From Thiococcus pfennigii (GTDB lineage: Bacteria; Pseudomonadota; Gammaproteobacteria; Chromatiales; Chromatiaceae): a stretch of 62,127 nt of DNA. Positions within the stretch are counted from its first letter, which is position 1; every line of letters starts with the position of its first letter. The notes under the pieces are model-generated. The model had not been told where the DNA came from, searched no databases, and saw nothing but the letters and a program-made list of their open reading frames with translations. Shown piece after piece: positions 1-8,632 of this stretch. The stretch spans positions 1 to 62,127 of the forward strand of contig NZ_NRRW01000020.1 of assembly GCF_016583835.1 (NCBI RefSeq). The letters run 5' to 3'. A program made the position numbers and the translations under genes.

Positions 1-86
1 CGGCGCATCGATGAGAGTACCGTCCGCGGCCAGCCCCGAACCCCACTCCACGGTGTCGTAGCCGTAGCGGGCGCTGTCGTGGCTCG
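1..86. repeat. 86-bp inverted copy of 786-871 at the contig edge
   Basis: Read as reverse complement, bases 1-86 match 786-871 (inside the porin gene) base for base; the match stops at base 87. An exact internal gene segment in inverted orientation at the very first bases of the window is what a fold-back or chimeric assembly end looks like. It replaces the true upstream sequence of the porin gene. A genuine inversion is possible but less likely. Confidence 0.85.
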
Positions 87-97
87 CGCTCCGGCCG

Positions 98-1462
98 TTG
101 GTGGCTGCCTTGGTCGGTGCGACGCTGCTCGCCGCGCCCAGTGTACAGGCCCAGACGACCGCCGAGCTCGCGCTGGAGCGGCGCGTCGCCGAACTGGAGC
201 GTCAGCTCGCCGAGGCGCGTGCCCAGCTGGCCGAGGTCAGGACCGGCGCGCCGGCCACGCGCGACGTCAGCGAGGGCGCCGACACCGCGACGGCGGCCCA
301 GGCCCCGGTGGCGGCCGCGGAGCCGGCGGCGGACGACGGCTCGAAGATCCGCATCGGCCCGTTGACGATCGGCGGCGCCATCCGCGCCAACTATGTGATC
401 GGCGACTATCCGGGGCGCGGTCCTGGCCCGTCGCGCGGCGGGCACGGCGGCAACGTCGAGCTCGATACGTTTCGGATCAACATGGATCTGAAGCACGAGC
501 AGCTCGTCGGCCAGCTGGAGTACCGCTGGTACGATGGCTACAACTTCATCCACACGGGCTGGCTCGGCTGGGACTTCGACGACGGCAGCCAGGTGCAGGT
601 CGGTGTCAACCGGGTGCCCTTCGGTCCCGGCCCCTACGGGGTCTCGCAGAGTTGGTTCTTCGACCAGCACTACTATGTCGGCCTGTCCGACGACATGGAC
701 CTCGGGATCCGGTACGTCACCGGCGTCGGCGACTGGAGCCTGGACCTGGCCTATTACGCGAGCAGCGAGTGGAACGGCCGGGGCACGAGCCACGACAGCG
801 CCCGCTACGGCTACGACACCGTGGAGTGGGGTTCGGGGCTGGCCGCGGACGGTACTCTCATCGATGCGCCGACCAACGGCTATCGCGAGCGCAACCAGTT
901 CAACGTCCGGGCGATCTACGCGTTCGACGACGTCGCGGTGCCGACCGACCTGGGGCTCTCGCTCCAGTGGGGCCAGCTCGACGGTCGGCGGGCCGACGAC
1001 GGCGAGCACTGGGCCGTCTCGGTGCACATGACCAACAGCTGGAACAATTGGCTGCTCGCCACCCAGCTGACCCGCTACCGGTTCGACATCGATGACGACA
1101 ACCCGCTCGGCACCGACGCGCTGATCCCGATGGGCGCCTACGACTTCGCCTGGCCGGTCGCCACCGATGCCTGGATCCCGGCCGTCTCGCTGAGCTATCT
1201 CCACGAGACCCCCGGCATCCCGTGGCTCGATTCGGTCCGCCCCTATGTCGAGTACAGCAACATCCTCAAGCGCGAGGGCGACTTCAACGACAGCGACCTG
1301 TTCGTCCTCGGCGCGGCCTGGGCGCGCCAGGGCTGGTACATCTACACGGACGCCGCCTGGTCGAGCGGCAACTACTTCGTCGGCAGCGATGGCGACTTCG
1401 GCGTCAACAGCGACGACGAGCGCAACTTCCGCTTCAATCTCAATCTCGGGTACTACTTCTGA
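98..1462 (+). CDS. Outer-membrane porin, 5'-truncated
   Basis: Probable outer-membrane beta-barrel channel. The readable part begins within a signal peptide (hydrophobic run ending ..SVQAQ), followed by a short coiled coil (about residues 22-48, ELALERRVAELERQ) and an Ala/Pro linker. About 370 residues of alternating aromatic/polar strands follow (IGGAIRANYV, LEYRWYDGYNF), ending in a C-terminal Phe (..NLGYYF), as expected for BamA-dependent porins. The coiled-coil-plus-barrel layout resembles phosphate-selective or carbohydrate porin families; the substrate is unknown. The TTG at 98 is only the first in-frame start: the frame stays open back to the inverted 86-bp artefact, so the real start codon and promoter are missing. 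An 8-bp hairpin follows the stop by 13 bases. Confidence 0.75.
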   Translation: MVAALVGATLLAAPSVQAQTTAELALERRVAELERQLAEARAQLAEVRTGAPATRDVSEGADTATAAQAPVAAAEPAADDGSKIRIGPLTIGGAIRANYVIGDYPGRGPGPSRGGHGGNVELDTFRINMDLKHEQLVGQLEYRWYDGYNFIHTGWLGWDFDDGSQVQVGVNRVPFGPGPYGVSQSWFFDQHYYVGLSDDMDLGIRYVTGVGDWSLDLAYYASSEWNGRGTSHDSARYGYDTVEWGSGLAADGTLIDAPTNGYRERNQFNVRAIYAFDDVAVPTDLGLSLQWGQLDGRRADDGEHWAVSVHMTNSWNNWLLATQLTRYRFDIDDDNPLGTDALIPMGAYDFAWPVATDAWIPAVSLSYLHETPGIPWLDSVRPYVEYSNILKREGDFNDSDLFVLGAAWARQGWYIYTDAAWSSGNYFVGSDGDFGVNSDDERNFRFNLNLGYYF

Positions 1463-1475
1463 GGTCGGGGCCGCC

Positions 1476-1496
1476 GGGCATCGCGCGGCGATGCCC
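1476..1496 (+). terminator. Hairpin just after the porin gene
   Basis: Perfect 8-bp stem GGGCATCG/CGATGCCC with a 5-nt loop, starting 14 bases after the porin stop codon. There is no T-run, so it may be a Rho-dependent pause site or mRNA-end stabiliser and not a classical intrinsic terminator. Confidence 0.35.
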
Positions 1497-1581
1497 AGCG
1501 GCCGGGTCCCGGGCCTGTCTTCAGGCGATTTCTGTCAACAAAGATACCGTCTGGCTGGTCTTTTCGCCCGCCTTCCGTGTC

Positions 1582-1622
1582 GCGAGCGCACTCACATAGC
1601 TGGGCTATGCTCCGGCGCTCGC
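1582..1622. terminator. Large hairpin between convergent genes
   Basis: GCGAGCGC (1582-1589) pairs perfectly with GCGCTCGC (1615-1622), and an inner CATAGC/GCTATG stem (1595-1609) nests inside. It lies between the + strand porin and the - strand proX, where a bidirectional terminator would be expected. An imperfect inverted repeat (AGGCGATT at 1523-1530, AATCGCCT at 1674-1681) flanks the block, so it may be a short repetitive element reaching into the proX stop codon. Confidence 0.4.
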
Positions 1623-1680
1623 TCCTTGAAGACAAACGAAAGTCCGGCGTCATCCGGTCGGTTTGTTTCCGGCAATCGCC

Positions 1681-2550
1681 TCAGAGTTCGCCCGTGACCC
1701 AGTAGTCGATCCGCTTCGGGTTCTCGGCGATGTATTCGCTGACGGCCGCCTCGTAGGAGGTCTGCTGGGCGTCGTACATGGCCGCCTGGAGGTCGTCGAT
1801 CGGGATCTGCATCCGCGAGATGAAGCCGGCCGCGTCGATGTCATCCCCGTAGAAACCCTTGCGCGCCAGTGCGACGACGCGCTCGTAGCCGCCGAGCACG
1901 CCCTTGGGGTCCTCGAGGTAACGCAGGTCGTAGGCGCCGAACTTCCAGTGCGGACTCCAGGCCGTGACGACGATCCACTCGTCGCGGCGCACGGCGCGCT
2001 CCAGCGCCGCGGTCATGCCGGCGCCCGAGGAGATCTGCAGCCGATAGTCGTCGAGGCCGTAGGCGTCGATCGCCTCCTGCGACAGGCGCATGAGGCCGGC
2101 GCCCGGGTCGATGCCGGTGATGGTCCCGTCGAGCGCATCGCGCACCGACGCCTTCTTAAGGTCCTCGATGCTCGAGAGCTCCTCTGGCGGGACATAGCCC
2201 GGCACGGCCCAGCCGAGCCGGGCGTGGGTGTAGAGGATGCCGAGCGTCGCCACGTCCTGGCCGACCTTCGCCAGGTAGTCGCCGTGGGTCTGCGGCTGCC
2301 ACGACATCAGCATCACATCGAGGCTGCCGCTCGCGAGCCCCTGGTACTGGGGGGCGATGTCGGTCTGCAGGAGCTCGACCTCGTAGCCCATGCGATCCTC
2401 GAGGATGCGCTTGGTGAGCTTGGTGACGAATTCCGCGTCCGACCAGGCGGTCCAGCCGATCCGGATCGTCTTGTCTGCGGCCGAGGCCGTGCCGAGCGCG
2501 AGGGCGAGCGCCCCGGCGAGCAGGACTGTGAGCGGGGTCTTGATGTGCAT
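1681..2550 (-). CDS. proX: Glycine betaine/proline ABC transporter substrate-binding protein
   Basis: Periplasmic binding protein (289 residues) of the ProX/OpuAC family, which captures glycine betaine or related quaternary amines for osmoprotection. The start MHIKTPLTVLLAG is chosen because it opens a clean Sec signal peptide (cleavage near TASA-ADK) and has AGGAG six bases upstream; longer in-frame extension is arginine-rich and implausible. The mature protein opens with IRIGWTAWSDAEF and carries the aromatic-rich ligand-box segments typical of the family (MSWQPQTHGDY, RLGWAVPGYV, WIVVTAWSPHWKFG). It is the third gene of a minus-strand operon, 79 bases after the permease. Exact substrate (betaine, choline or proline) cannot be told by eye. 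Confidence 0.9.
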   Translation of the reverse strand: MHIKTPLTVLLAGALALALGTASAADKTIRIGWTAWSDAEFVTKLTKRILEDRMGYEVELLQTDIAPQYQGLASGSLDVMLMSWQPQTHGDYLAKVGQDVATLGILYTHARLGWAVPGYVPPEELSSIEDLKKASVRDALDGTITGIDPGAGLMRLSQEAIDAYGLDDYRLQISSGAGMTAALERAVRRDEWIVVTAWSPHWKFGAYDLRYLEDPKGVLGGYERVVALARKGFYGDDIDAAGFISRMQIPIDDLQAAMYDAQQTSYEAAVSEYIAENPKRIDYWVTGEL

Positions 2551-2629
2551 GATGGCTCCTCTCAGAATCGAGTGGATGGAGGGGGACGCCCCGCCGTGGC
2601 GGGACGCCGGGTGCGCGGCCGAACGGGCG

Positions 2630-3547
2630 TCAGCCGCGGCCGGATGCGCCCGGCCCGTCGGCGGCGAACAGCCGCTTGAGCCGCGCGAGCCCGGATGGCG
2701 CGGCGCCACGTCGGGCGGTGCCGAAGCTCTGGGTGATGCGATCGAGCAGGATGGCCAGCAGGACGACCCCGAGGCCGCCCTCGAAGCCCAGGCCCACGTC
2801 GAGTCGCTGGATGCCGGTCAGCACCGTGTTGCCCAGCCCGCCGGCGCCGATCATCGAGGCGATGACGACCATCGACAGCGCCAGCATGATGGTCTGGTTG
2901 ATACCGGCCATGATCGAGGGCATCGCGAGCGGCAGCTGGACCTTCACGAGGAGCTGGCGGCCCGTGCAGCCGAAGGCCTGGCCGGCCTCGATGTGCTCCT
3001 CGCCGACCTGGCGGATGCCGAGGTTGGTCAGGCGCACGGCCGGCGGCATCGCGAAGATCAGCGTCGCGATCGCCCCCGGTACCTTGCCGAGGCCGAAGAA
3101 GATCGCCGCCGGGATCAGGTAGACGAAGGGCGGCATCGTCTGCATGAAGTCCAGCAGGGGGCGAACGACGGCCTCGACCGAGTCGTTGCGGGCCATCGCG
3201 ATGCCGATCGGGATGCCGATCGCCAGCGCCACGAGGCTGGAGGCGATCACGAGCCCGAGCGTCGAGACGGTCTCGTCCCAGATGTCCATGCCGAAGAGCA
3301 GTGCCATCGCCGCGACGGCGAAGAGGCCGAACCGCCAGCCGACCCGCCAGGTCGCGAGCCCGACGATCAGGCCCGCGAGCACGAGTGGCGGCATCGCGAG
3401 GAGGGTGCCCTCGAAGGCATCGATCACCGCGGCGAGGACATCGGAGATGCCATCGAGGACGCCGGTGAGGTTCACCTGGATCCAGTCTACGCCCGCCTCG
3501 ACCCACTCGCCGACGGGGATCTCGATTTGAAGGTTGTCGTTGGCCAT
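2630..3547 (-). CDS. proW: Glycine betaine/proline ABC transporter permease
   Basis: Inner-membrane permease (305 residues) of the ProW/OpuAB type. After a soluble amphipathic N-terminus (about 1-45) there are hydrophobic helices from PPLVLAGLIVGLATW onward. The BPD_transp_1 coupling loop is visible around EEHIEAGQAFGCTGRQLL (EAA-type motif), followed by LPLAMPSIMAGINQTIMLALS. It sits between the ATPase and binding-protein genes with spacings of 66 and 79 bases, which supports one transcript. The length and N-terminal extension match the ProW subfamily and not the short OpuBB type. Confidence 0.92.
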   Translation of the reverse strand: MANDNLQIEIPVGEWVEAGVDWIQVNLTGVLDGISDVLAAVIDAFEGTLLAMPPLVLAGLIVGLATWRVGWRFGLFAVAAMALLFGMDIWDETVSTLGLVIASSLVALAIGIPIGIAMARNDSVEAVVRPLLDFMQTMPPFVYLIPAAIFFGLGKVPGAIATLIFAMPPAVRLTNLGIRQVGEEHIEAGQAFGCTGRQLLVKVQLPLAMPSIMAGINQTIMLALSMVVIASMIGAGGLGNTVLTGIQRLDVGLGFEGGLGVVLLAILLDRITQSFGTARRGAAPSGLARLKRLFAADGPGASGRG

Positions 3548-3613
3548 GGTGTCTCGGTCGGGGTACGGCGCCAGGGTCGCCCAGGGGGAGCTCGAGGCAG
3601 GATCAGGGCGCGA

Positions 3614-4813
3614 TCAGGTGGTCTTGTCGAGGGTTTGGAGCAGGATCGTCTTGTCGACGATGCCGAGGTAGCGTCCATCGGCGCCGACGACGGGAACCGG
3701 GTAGTCGCTGCCGGCCACACGCCCGAGCACGTCCGAGAGGCCCGCGTCGGCCGGCGTGGGCGCGACCTCGCCGATGAAGGCCGCCTCCCAGCGCGGTTCC
3801 TCGCCTGCGCCACGCGCCGCCGCGGCGGCGAGCGAATTGATGCTGACCATGCCGCGATACTGCCGGCCACGGTCGATGACGACCCCGAGGGTGCGGCCGC
3901 GGTCGCGCAGTTGGGCGAGGGCGGCGCGCAGGTTCACGCCGGTGCGCTCGAACACCGTCAGGACGTCGTCGGCGGCGATGTCGCCGGCATTGAAGACCTT
4001 GCTGACGTCGACGCCGTAGAAGAAGGAGCGGACGTAGTCGTTGGCCGGGCGCGTGACGATCTCCTCGGGCGTGCCGATCTGCACGATCGAGCCGCCCTCC
4101 ATGATCGCGATGCGATCGCCGATGCGGATCGCCTCGTCGAGGTCGTGGGAGATGAAGACGATCGTGTGGGCCTGGGTGCTTTGCAGGCGTACCAGTTCGT
4201 CCTGCATCTCGGTGCGGATCAGCGGGTCGAGTGCGGAGAAGGCCTCGTCCATCAGCAGGATCGGGGCCTCGGTCGCGAGTGCCCGGGCGAGCCCGACACG
4301 CTGCTGCATGCCGCCGGAGAGTTCATCCGGATAGCTGTCGGCGTAGGGCGCGAGACCCACCGTCTCGAGCGCCCGCGATGCCCGGGCGTGCCGCTCCTCC
4401 TTGTGCATGCCGGAGACCTCGAGGCCGAAGGCGGCGTTCTCCAGGACGCTCCTGTGGGGCATCAGCGCGAAGGACTGGAACACCATGCTGACGACGCTAC
4501 GGCGCAGCTCGATGAGCGCCTGCTTGCCCATCTGCGTGATGTCCTGGCCGTCGATCAGCACCTGGCCGCGGGTCGGTTCGATTAGGCGATTGAGCATCCG
4601 CACGAGGGTCGATTTCCCCGAGCCGGACAGGCCCATGATGACGAAGACCTCGCCCTCGCGAATCGCGAATTCGGCATTCTGCACGCCCACCGTCGTGCGC
4701 GTGTGCTCGAAGATCTCGTCCTTCGACAGCCCCTGATCGAGCAGGGCCAGCGCCTGCTCCGGCTCGGGGCCGAAAATCTTGTAAAGACCTTTGACTACGA
4801 CCTTTTCTTGCAT
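3614..4813 (-). CDS. proV: Glycine betaine/proline ABC transporter ATPase with CBS domains
   Basis: Cytoplasmic ATPase (399 residues) energising the betaine importer. Order of motifs: N-terminal KGLYKIFG, the ProV-specific linker ([17 protein letters not shown]), Walker [10 protein letters not shown], signature [15 protein letters not shown], Walker [14 protein letters not shown], switch His in [10 protein letters not shown] tandem CBS region follows (about 280-395), which in this family senses ionic strength or nucleotides. [10 protein letters not shown] is taken as the start because it fits the family length; upstream codons run into a repeat block. First gene of the minus-strand proVWX operon. 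Confidence 0.93.
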   Translation of the reverse strand: MQEKVVVKGLYKIFGPEPEQALALLDQGLSKDEIFEHTRTTVGVQNAEFAIREGEVFVIMGLSGSGKSTLVRMLNRLIEPTRGQVLIDGQDITQMGKQALIELRRSVVSMVFQSFALMPHRSVLENAAFGLEVSGMHKEERHARASRALETVGLAPYADSYPDELSGGMQQRVGLARALATEAPILLMDEAFSALDPLIRTEMQDELVRLQSTQAHTIVFISHDLDEAIRIGDRIAIMEGGSIVQIGTPEEIVTRPANDYVRSFFYGVDVSKVFNAGDIAADDVLTVFERTGVNLRAALAQLRDRGRTLGVVIDRGRQYRGMVSINSLAAAAARGAGEEPRWEAAFIGEVAPTPADAGLSDVLGRVAGSDYPVPVVGADGRYLGIVDKTILLQTLDKTT

Positions 4814-4824
4814 GACGAGGGCTG

Positions 4825-5050
4825 TCTTCAGGGGGCTGCATCTTCGGTCCCTTCGGCGGCCGAAAATGGCGGGGCATCCAAGCCCTGCGCGGGCGTCGGA
4901 CATTCTTCTGGGCGCCTTGTGTACGGCGGCGCAATGGCGAAGACGGGCGCCGTCGCCTATGGGGACCTTGAGAAATCGCCATCCGGGCAATTCTCCAAGA
5001 CGGGGCATCCGTACCCCGCGCGCGCCTTGAATTCTTCTAAGGTGCCCCGA
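4825..5050. repeat. Two diverged copies of the 150-bp hairpin repeat (family R1)
   Basis: Bases 4961-5050 carry the outer parts of the R1 element (GGGGACCTTGAGAAATCGCC at one end, TTCTAAGGTGCCCC at the other) but lack its middle. Bases 4825-4920 resemble the inner part (GGCCGAAAATGGCGGGGCAT). Fuller copies lie at 22283-22435, 33851-34000 and 34909-35058. Position: immediately upstream of proV, so it would lie in or near that operon's leader. Confidence 0.6.
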
Positions 5051-5468
5051 TGCCGCGTATTATTCACCGTAGCAGGTTCGCCAAGCCCTTTCAACGCGTT
5101 GCATTTGCCCGCGCCTTGTGATCGGCGGTGCGCCTCTGCTATTTTGAGACCGCTTGGGATATCACCTTGCGGCCTCTGGGTCCTCTCGCCGGCGCGCAGG
5201 TGCGACGCGTAGCGGGCCGCAATGGCCGGGCACCAAATCGAATACGACGGTGCGTCACGGGCGGTGCGGCGACCTCGCCCGCTGACGAGGGCTCGGGTCG
5301 CCATCGATTGGGCCCTGATCCGTCGCGATTCGGAGCATCCATCCGATGCCGAATCGCTTCGCTACCGATGACGCGGTCGACCAGGACGATATCCGTGCCT
5401 GGGGCAGGGATCTGCGGAGTTCGGTATTCTTGAGTGACAACTCAAGAACAAGCGGCGCATTTTCTTCA
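5051..5468. other. Intergenic stretch without a recognisable gene
   Basis: About 420 bases between the repeat block upstream of proV and the next repeat. Short open frames exist (for example from ATG 5346) but none resembles a known family, and the frame runs straight into repeat sequence. The proV promoter, reading leftward, should lie in or near this region but I cannot place it. Confidence 0.4.
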
Positions 5469-5608
5469 AACTACGAAACACGCGAAACACGCGAAACACG
5501 CGAAAAGGCGGAATATACGCCGGATAATCTGCCGTGTTCCGCGATTTTCGTGCATTTCGTGGTTTCTTGTCTTCCGCGTGCTTGTGTCGGTTGTTTCTGC
5601 ATCGTTCC
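5469..5608. repeat. Dispersed inverted-repeat element (family R2), copy 1
   Basis: Begins AAACTACGAAACACGCG and contains the complementary arm TTTCGTGCATTTCGTGGTTT about 80 bases later. The similarity to copy 2 (17545-17676) continues through TTGTGTCGGTTGTTTCTG. Within it the 9-mer GAAACACGC occurs three times in tandem, against two in copy 2. This is a small palindromic interspersed element with a variable-number core, not a gene. Confidence 0.75.
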
Positions 5609-5863
5609 TTATCGTCAGCCCGCTCGTGCTCGCCTTCGTGGTCGGCACGCGGGTGTTCCCGGGCGAGGCCACGCCGGTCGTCGACGGCGCCAAGGGCTGG
5701 CCCATCGACCACATCGACGGGCTGTCCCTCGTCGCCGGCAACGCCTCCGTCGTCTTCTGGGGACACCGATGCCTTCGTCGGTTACCCTGAGCGCAGCGTA
5801 ACCCGACAGCGGGGGCCGAATGCCAGTCGCGAGGCGCTGCGTCGCGACCTCGACAGGGAGTGG
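5609..5863 (+). pseudogene. Fragment of an unidentified gene upstream of comF
   Basis: Directly after repeat R2 a protein-like stretch can be read (VVGTRVFPGEATPVVDGAKG, IDGLSLVAGNASVVFWG). It continues in the next frame after position ~5760 (DTDAFVGYP), is interrupted by an inverted-repeat unit (GGTTACCCTGAGCGCAGCGTAACC), and resumes as ALRRDLDREWMADGWRELDR. The amino-acid composition looks coding, but the frame switches and the repeat lies inside, so I read it as a decayed gene. No family is recognised. Confidence 0.3.
5775..5812. repeat. Short palindromic repeat (family R3), single unit
   Basis: GGTTACCCTGAGCGCAGCGTAACCCGACAGCGG shows a self-complementary GGTTAC/GTAACC arm. It shares the GTCGGGTTA/TAACCCGAC signature with the longer R3 arrays at 10946-11122 and 11607-11816. 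Confidence 0.5.
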
Positions 5864-5870
5864 ATGGCCG

Positions 5871-6644
5871 ATGGATGGCGCGAACTCGACCGATGCCCAG
5901 GAGTCCGGTCCCCCGTGTCGCCGCGACCGGGTGCGCGACCCAAGTCGGTGGGGTCCCTCGGTGCTCGACTGGCTCTTGCCGCCGACCTGCGCGCTCTGTG
6001 GGGCGGCGGGCCTGCCCGGGCTCGATCTCTGCCCCGGCTGCCTCGCCGACCTGCCACACAACTGCGCCGCCTGTCCGCGTTGCGCCCTGCCGTTGCCGCC
6101 CGATCAAGCAGTTGGTGCGACCTGTGGCCGCTGCCAGCGTCACCCGCCGCCGTTCGATGCGGCCCATGCCGCCTTCCGCTACGAGGGGCCGCTGCCGGCC
6201 CTCGTGGCCGGCGCCAAGTTCCGCGGCCGGATGAACCTGATGCGCCTGCTCGGCAGCTGCCTGTTGCGTGCGCTCCTCGAACAGGGCGCGGCCCGCCCGG
6301 AGCTGATCGTCCCGGTCCCGCTGCACCCGGCACGGCTGCGTGAACGCGGCTACAACCAGGCCCTGGAGATCGCCCGGGTGCCGGCGCGGGCGTTGGGCCT
6401 GCCGATCGATGCCCGCGGCTGCGCGCGGGTGCGCGCCACGGCGCCGCAGATGGGGCTGGAACGGGCGGCGCGCCGGCTCAATGTCCGCGGCGCCTTCCAG
6501 GTGACCGCGCCCCCGGCCGCGCGGCACGTCGCGCTCGTCGACGACGTGGTCACGACCGGCCAGACGGCCGCCGAGCTCGCCCGCGCGCTACGCCGCGCCG
6601 GCGTCGCCCGCGTCGACCTCTGGGCGGTCGCCCGCACGCCCTAG
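5871..6644 (+). CDS. comF: ComF-family phosphoribosyltransferase-like protein
   Basis: ComF/GntX-like protein of 257 residues if started at ATG 5871. An N-terminal double zinc ribbon is visible (CALCGAAGLPGLDLCPGC, then CPRC and CGRC), followed by a type-I phosphoribosyltransferase fold. Conserved points: VPVPLHPARLRERGYNQ and the PRPP loop VALVDDVVTTGQT near the C-terminus. In transformable bacteria ComF supports DNA uptake; in most proteobacteria the role is unsettled. The start is uncertain: ATG 5871 has an AGGGAG about 10 bases upstream, and the frame remains open upstream into decayed sequence. Convergent with the aldo/keto reductase gene, 21 bases apart. Confidence 0.88.
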   Translation: MDGANSTDAQESGPPCRRDRVRDPSRWGPSVLDWLLPPTCALCGAAGLPGLDLCPGCLADLPHNCAACPRCALPLPPDQAVGATCGRCQRHPPPFDAAHAAFRYEGPLPALVAGAKFRGRMNLMRLLGSCLLRALLEQGAARPELIVPVPLHPARLRERGYNQALEIARVPARALGLPIDARGCARVRATAPQMGLERAARRLNVRGAFQVTAPPAARHVALVDDVVTTGQTAAELARALRRAGVARVDLWAVARTP

Positions 6645-6665
6645 CGGCGCTCGGGGTGCCGGCCG

Positions 6666-7706
6666 TTAGGGTGCCGGGTTGGGCCAGCGGGTGTGGATCG
6701 CCTCGATGGCCTGCTCCAGTTCGTCGGTGAGGGTCAGGTCGGCGCTGCCGAGATTCTCGCCGAGCTGGGCGAGGCTGGTCGCGCCGATGATGGTCGAGGT
6801 CACGAAGGGCCGGCTGGTGACGTAGGCGAGCGCCATCTGGGCCGGGCTCAGGCCGTGGCGGCGTGCGGCGGCGACGTATTCGGCCGTGGCCTGCTCGGCC
6901 TGCGGGTTGGAGTAGCGGCTGAAGCGCTCGAAGCGGGTCAGGCGGGCCTCGGGCGGGCGGGCGCCGTCGAGGTATTTGCCGGTGAGTGTGCCGAAGGCCA
7001 GCGGCGAGTAGGCGAGCAGGCCGCAGCGCTCGCGGATCGCGATCTCGGCGAGGCCGATCTCGAAGGTGCGGTTCAGCAGGCTGTAGGGGTTCTGGATGCT
7101 CACCGGACGCGGCAGGCCGCGGTCTTCGGCGAGTCGCAGCAGGGTCATCAGGCCCCAGGGGGTCTCGTTGGAGACGCCGATGTGGCGCACCTTGCCGCTG
7201 TGTACCAGGTCGCCGAGGACCTGGAGGGTCTCCCCGAGCGGCACGCTGTCGTCGACGGCCGGGTGGCTGTAGCCCAGGCGGCCGAAGAAGTTGGTCTGCC
7301 GGTCGGGCCAGTGCAGCTGGTAGAGGTCGAGGTAGTCGGTGCGCAGGCGCCGCAGGCTGCCCTCGAGGGCCGCCTCGATGTTGCGCCGGTCGAGGCGGTT
7401 CTGGCCGCCGCGCAGGTACGGCAGCCAGTCGCCGGGGCCGGCGACCTTGCTCGCGAGGATCAGGCGGTCGCGCCCGCCGCGCCGCGCGAGCCAGGAGCCG
7501 ATGTAGGCCTCGGTGCGCCCCTGGGTCTCGCCGCACGGCGGCACCGGGTAGATCTCGGCGGTGTCGATGAAGTTGATGCCGGCGGCGATGGCGGCGTCGA
7601 GCTGCGCGTGGGCCTCGGCCTCGGTGTTCTGTTCGCCGAAGGTCATGGTGCCCAGGCACAGGGCGCTGACCTCGATGTCGGTGGTGGCGAGTCGTCGGCG
7701 TTGCAT
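6666..7706 (-). CDS. tas: NADP(H)-dependent aldo/keto reductase, Tas-like
   Basis: 346 residues, the same length as E. coli Tas. The aldo/keto reductase catalytic tetrad is recognisable: Asp and Tyr in FIDTAEIYPVPP, Lys in LILASKVAG, His in YQLHWPDR. NADPH-binding elements follow near the C-terminus (IIGATSLAQLGENL). Members reduce aldehydes or ketones; the physiological substrate is unknown. Start MQRRRLATTDIEV fits the family N-terminus and has a weak purine-rich site upstream. It diverges from rpe, sharing a 192-bp intergenic region. Confidence 0.9.
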   Translation of the reverse strand: MQRRRLATTDIEVSALCLGTMTFGEQNTEAEAHAQLDAAIAAGINFIDTAEIYPVPPCGETQGRTEAYIGSWLARRGGRDRLILASKVAGPGDWLPYLRGGQNRLDRRNIEAALEGSLRRLRTDYLDLYQLHWPDRQTNFFGRLGYSHPAVDDSVPLGETLQVLGDLVHSGKVRHIGVSNETPWGLMTLLRLAEDRGLPRPVSIQNPYSLLNRTFEIGLAEIAIRERCGLLAYSPLAFGTLTGKYLDGARPPEARLTRFERFSRYSNPQAEQATAEYVAAARRHGLSPAQMALAYVTSRPFVTSTIIGATSLAQLGENLGSADLTLTDELEQAIEAIHTRWPNPAP

Positions 7707-7898
7707 GGCTCCTCCCGGTTGCGCGCCCGTGGGTCCAGCGGGGCACCCAGTATAACAATCCCCCCGGCCCGGGCCGGGGCGGCGCGGGTGCGGTGCCGCG
7801 GGTGAAAAAGGCGATCGATTCGGTTAAATTTGCGCCACATTGGTTGTTACCCAGGGCCCCTGTCGGCCACGGGGACCGCTAACCTCGGGAGAGACCCC

Positions 7899-8591
7899 AT
7901 GGCTCGTGACTTGATCGCCCCCTCGATCCTCTCCGCCGACTTCGCCAGGCTCGGCGAAGAGGTGGATCGGGTGCTGGCCGCTGGCGCCGACATCGTCCAC
8001 TTCGATGTCATGGACAACCACTATGTGCCGAATCTGACGATCGGCCCGCTGGTCTGCGAGGCCCTGCGCAAGCACGGCGTGACGGCGCCGATCGACGTCC
8101 ACCTGATGGTCAAGCCGGTCGATCGCATCGTGCCGGACTTCGCCGCGGCCGGTGCCACCTACATCACCTTCCACCCGGAGGCGAGCGAGCACATCGACCG
8201 CACCCTCCAGTTGATCCACGCCGAGGGCTGCAAGGCCGGTCTGGTCTTCAACCCGGCCACCCCGCTCAGCCATCTCGACTATGTGATGGACAAGGTCGAC
8301 ATGATCCTGCTGATGTCGGTCAATCCGGGCTTCGGCGGCCAGGGCTTCATCCCGTCGGCGCTGGAGAAGCTGCGCCAGGTGCGCGAGCGCATCGACGCCT
8401 CGGGGCGCGACATCCGCCTAGAGATCGACGGCGGCGTCAAGGTCGACAACATCGCCGAGATCAAGGCGGCCGGCGCCGACACATTCGTCTCCGGTTCCGG
8501 CATCTTCGGCAAGGGCCGCGCCGAGGACCCGAACCGCTACGACACCATCATCGCCGCGATGCGCGCGGCGCTCGCGAGCGTCGCCCGCTGA
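7899..8591 (+). CDS. rpe: Ribulose-phosphate 3-epimerase
   Basis: Interconverts ribulose 5-phosphate and xylulose 5-phosphate in the pentose-phosphate and Calvin cycles. 230 residues, full family length. Conserved features: [13 protein letters not shown] at the N-terminus, the metal/catalytic segments [12 protein letters not shown] and [23 protein letters not shown], and the catalytic Asp in LEIDGGV. ATG 7899 has GGGAGAGA just upstream; a longer in-frame reading would extend into GC-rich leader. First gene of an rpe-gph-trpE cluster, an order common in beta- and gammaproteobacteria. Confidence 0.96.
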   Translation: MARDLIAPSILSADFARLGEEVDRVLAAGADIVHFDVMDNHYVPNLTIGPLVCEALRKHGVTAPIDVHLMVKPVDRIVPDFAAAGATYITFHPEASEHIDRTLQLIHAEGCKAGLVFNPATPLSHLDYVMDKVDMILLMSVNPGFGGQGFIPSALEKLRQVRERIDASGRDIRLEIDGGVKVDNIAEIKAAGADTFVSGSGIFGKGRAEDPNRYDTIIAAMRAALASVAR

Positions 8592-8632
8592 GCGCCCCAC
8601 TGAGCGCCCAGCTGGGCAGGGAGAACGGCGCC

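Noticed and set aside
2390-4585. 731-residue plus-strand frame across proX, proW and proV
   Set aside because: Shadow of the minus-strand transporter operon, whose motifs are unambiguous.
5475-5510. Tandem GAAACACGC units as a CRISPR-like array
   Set aside because: Units are 9 bases without spacers and belong to an inverted-repeat element found again at 17545; no cas genes nearby.
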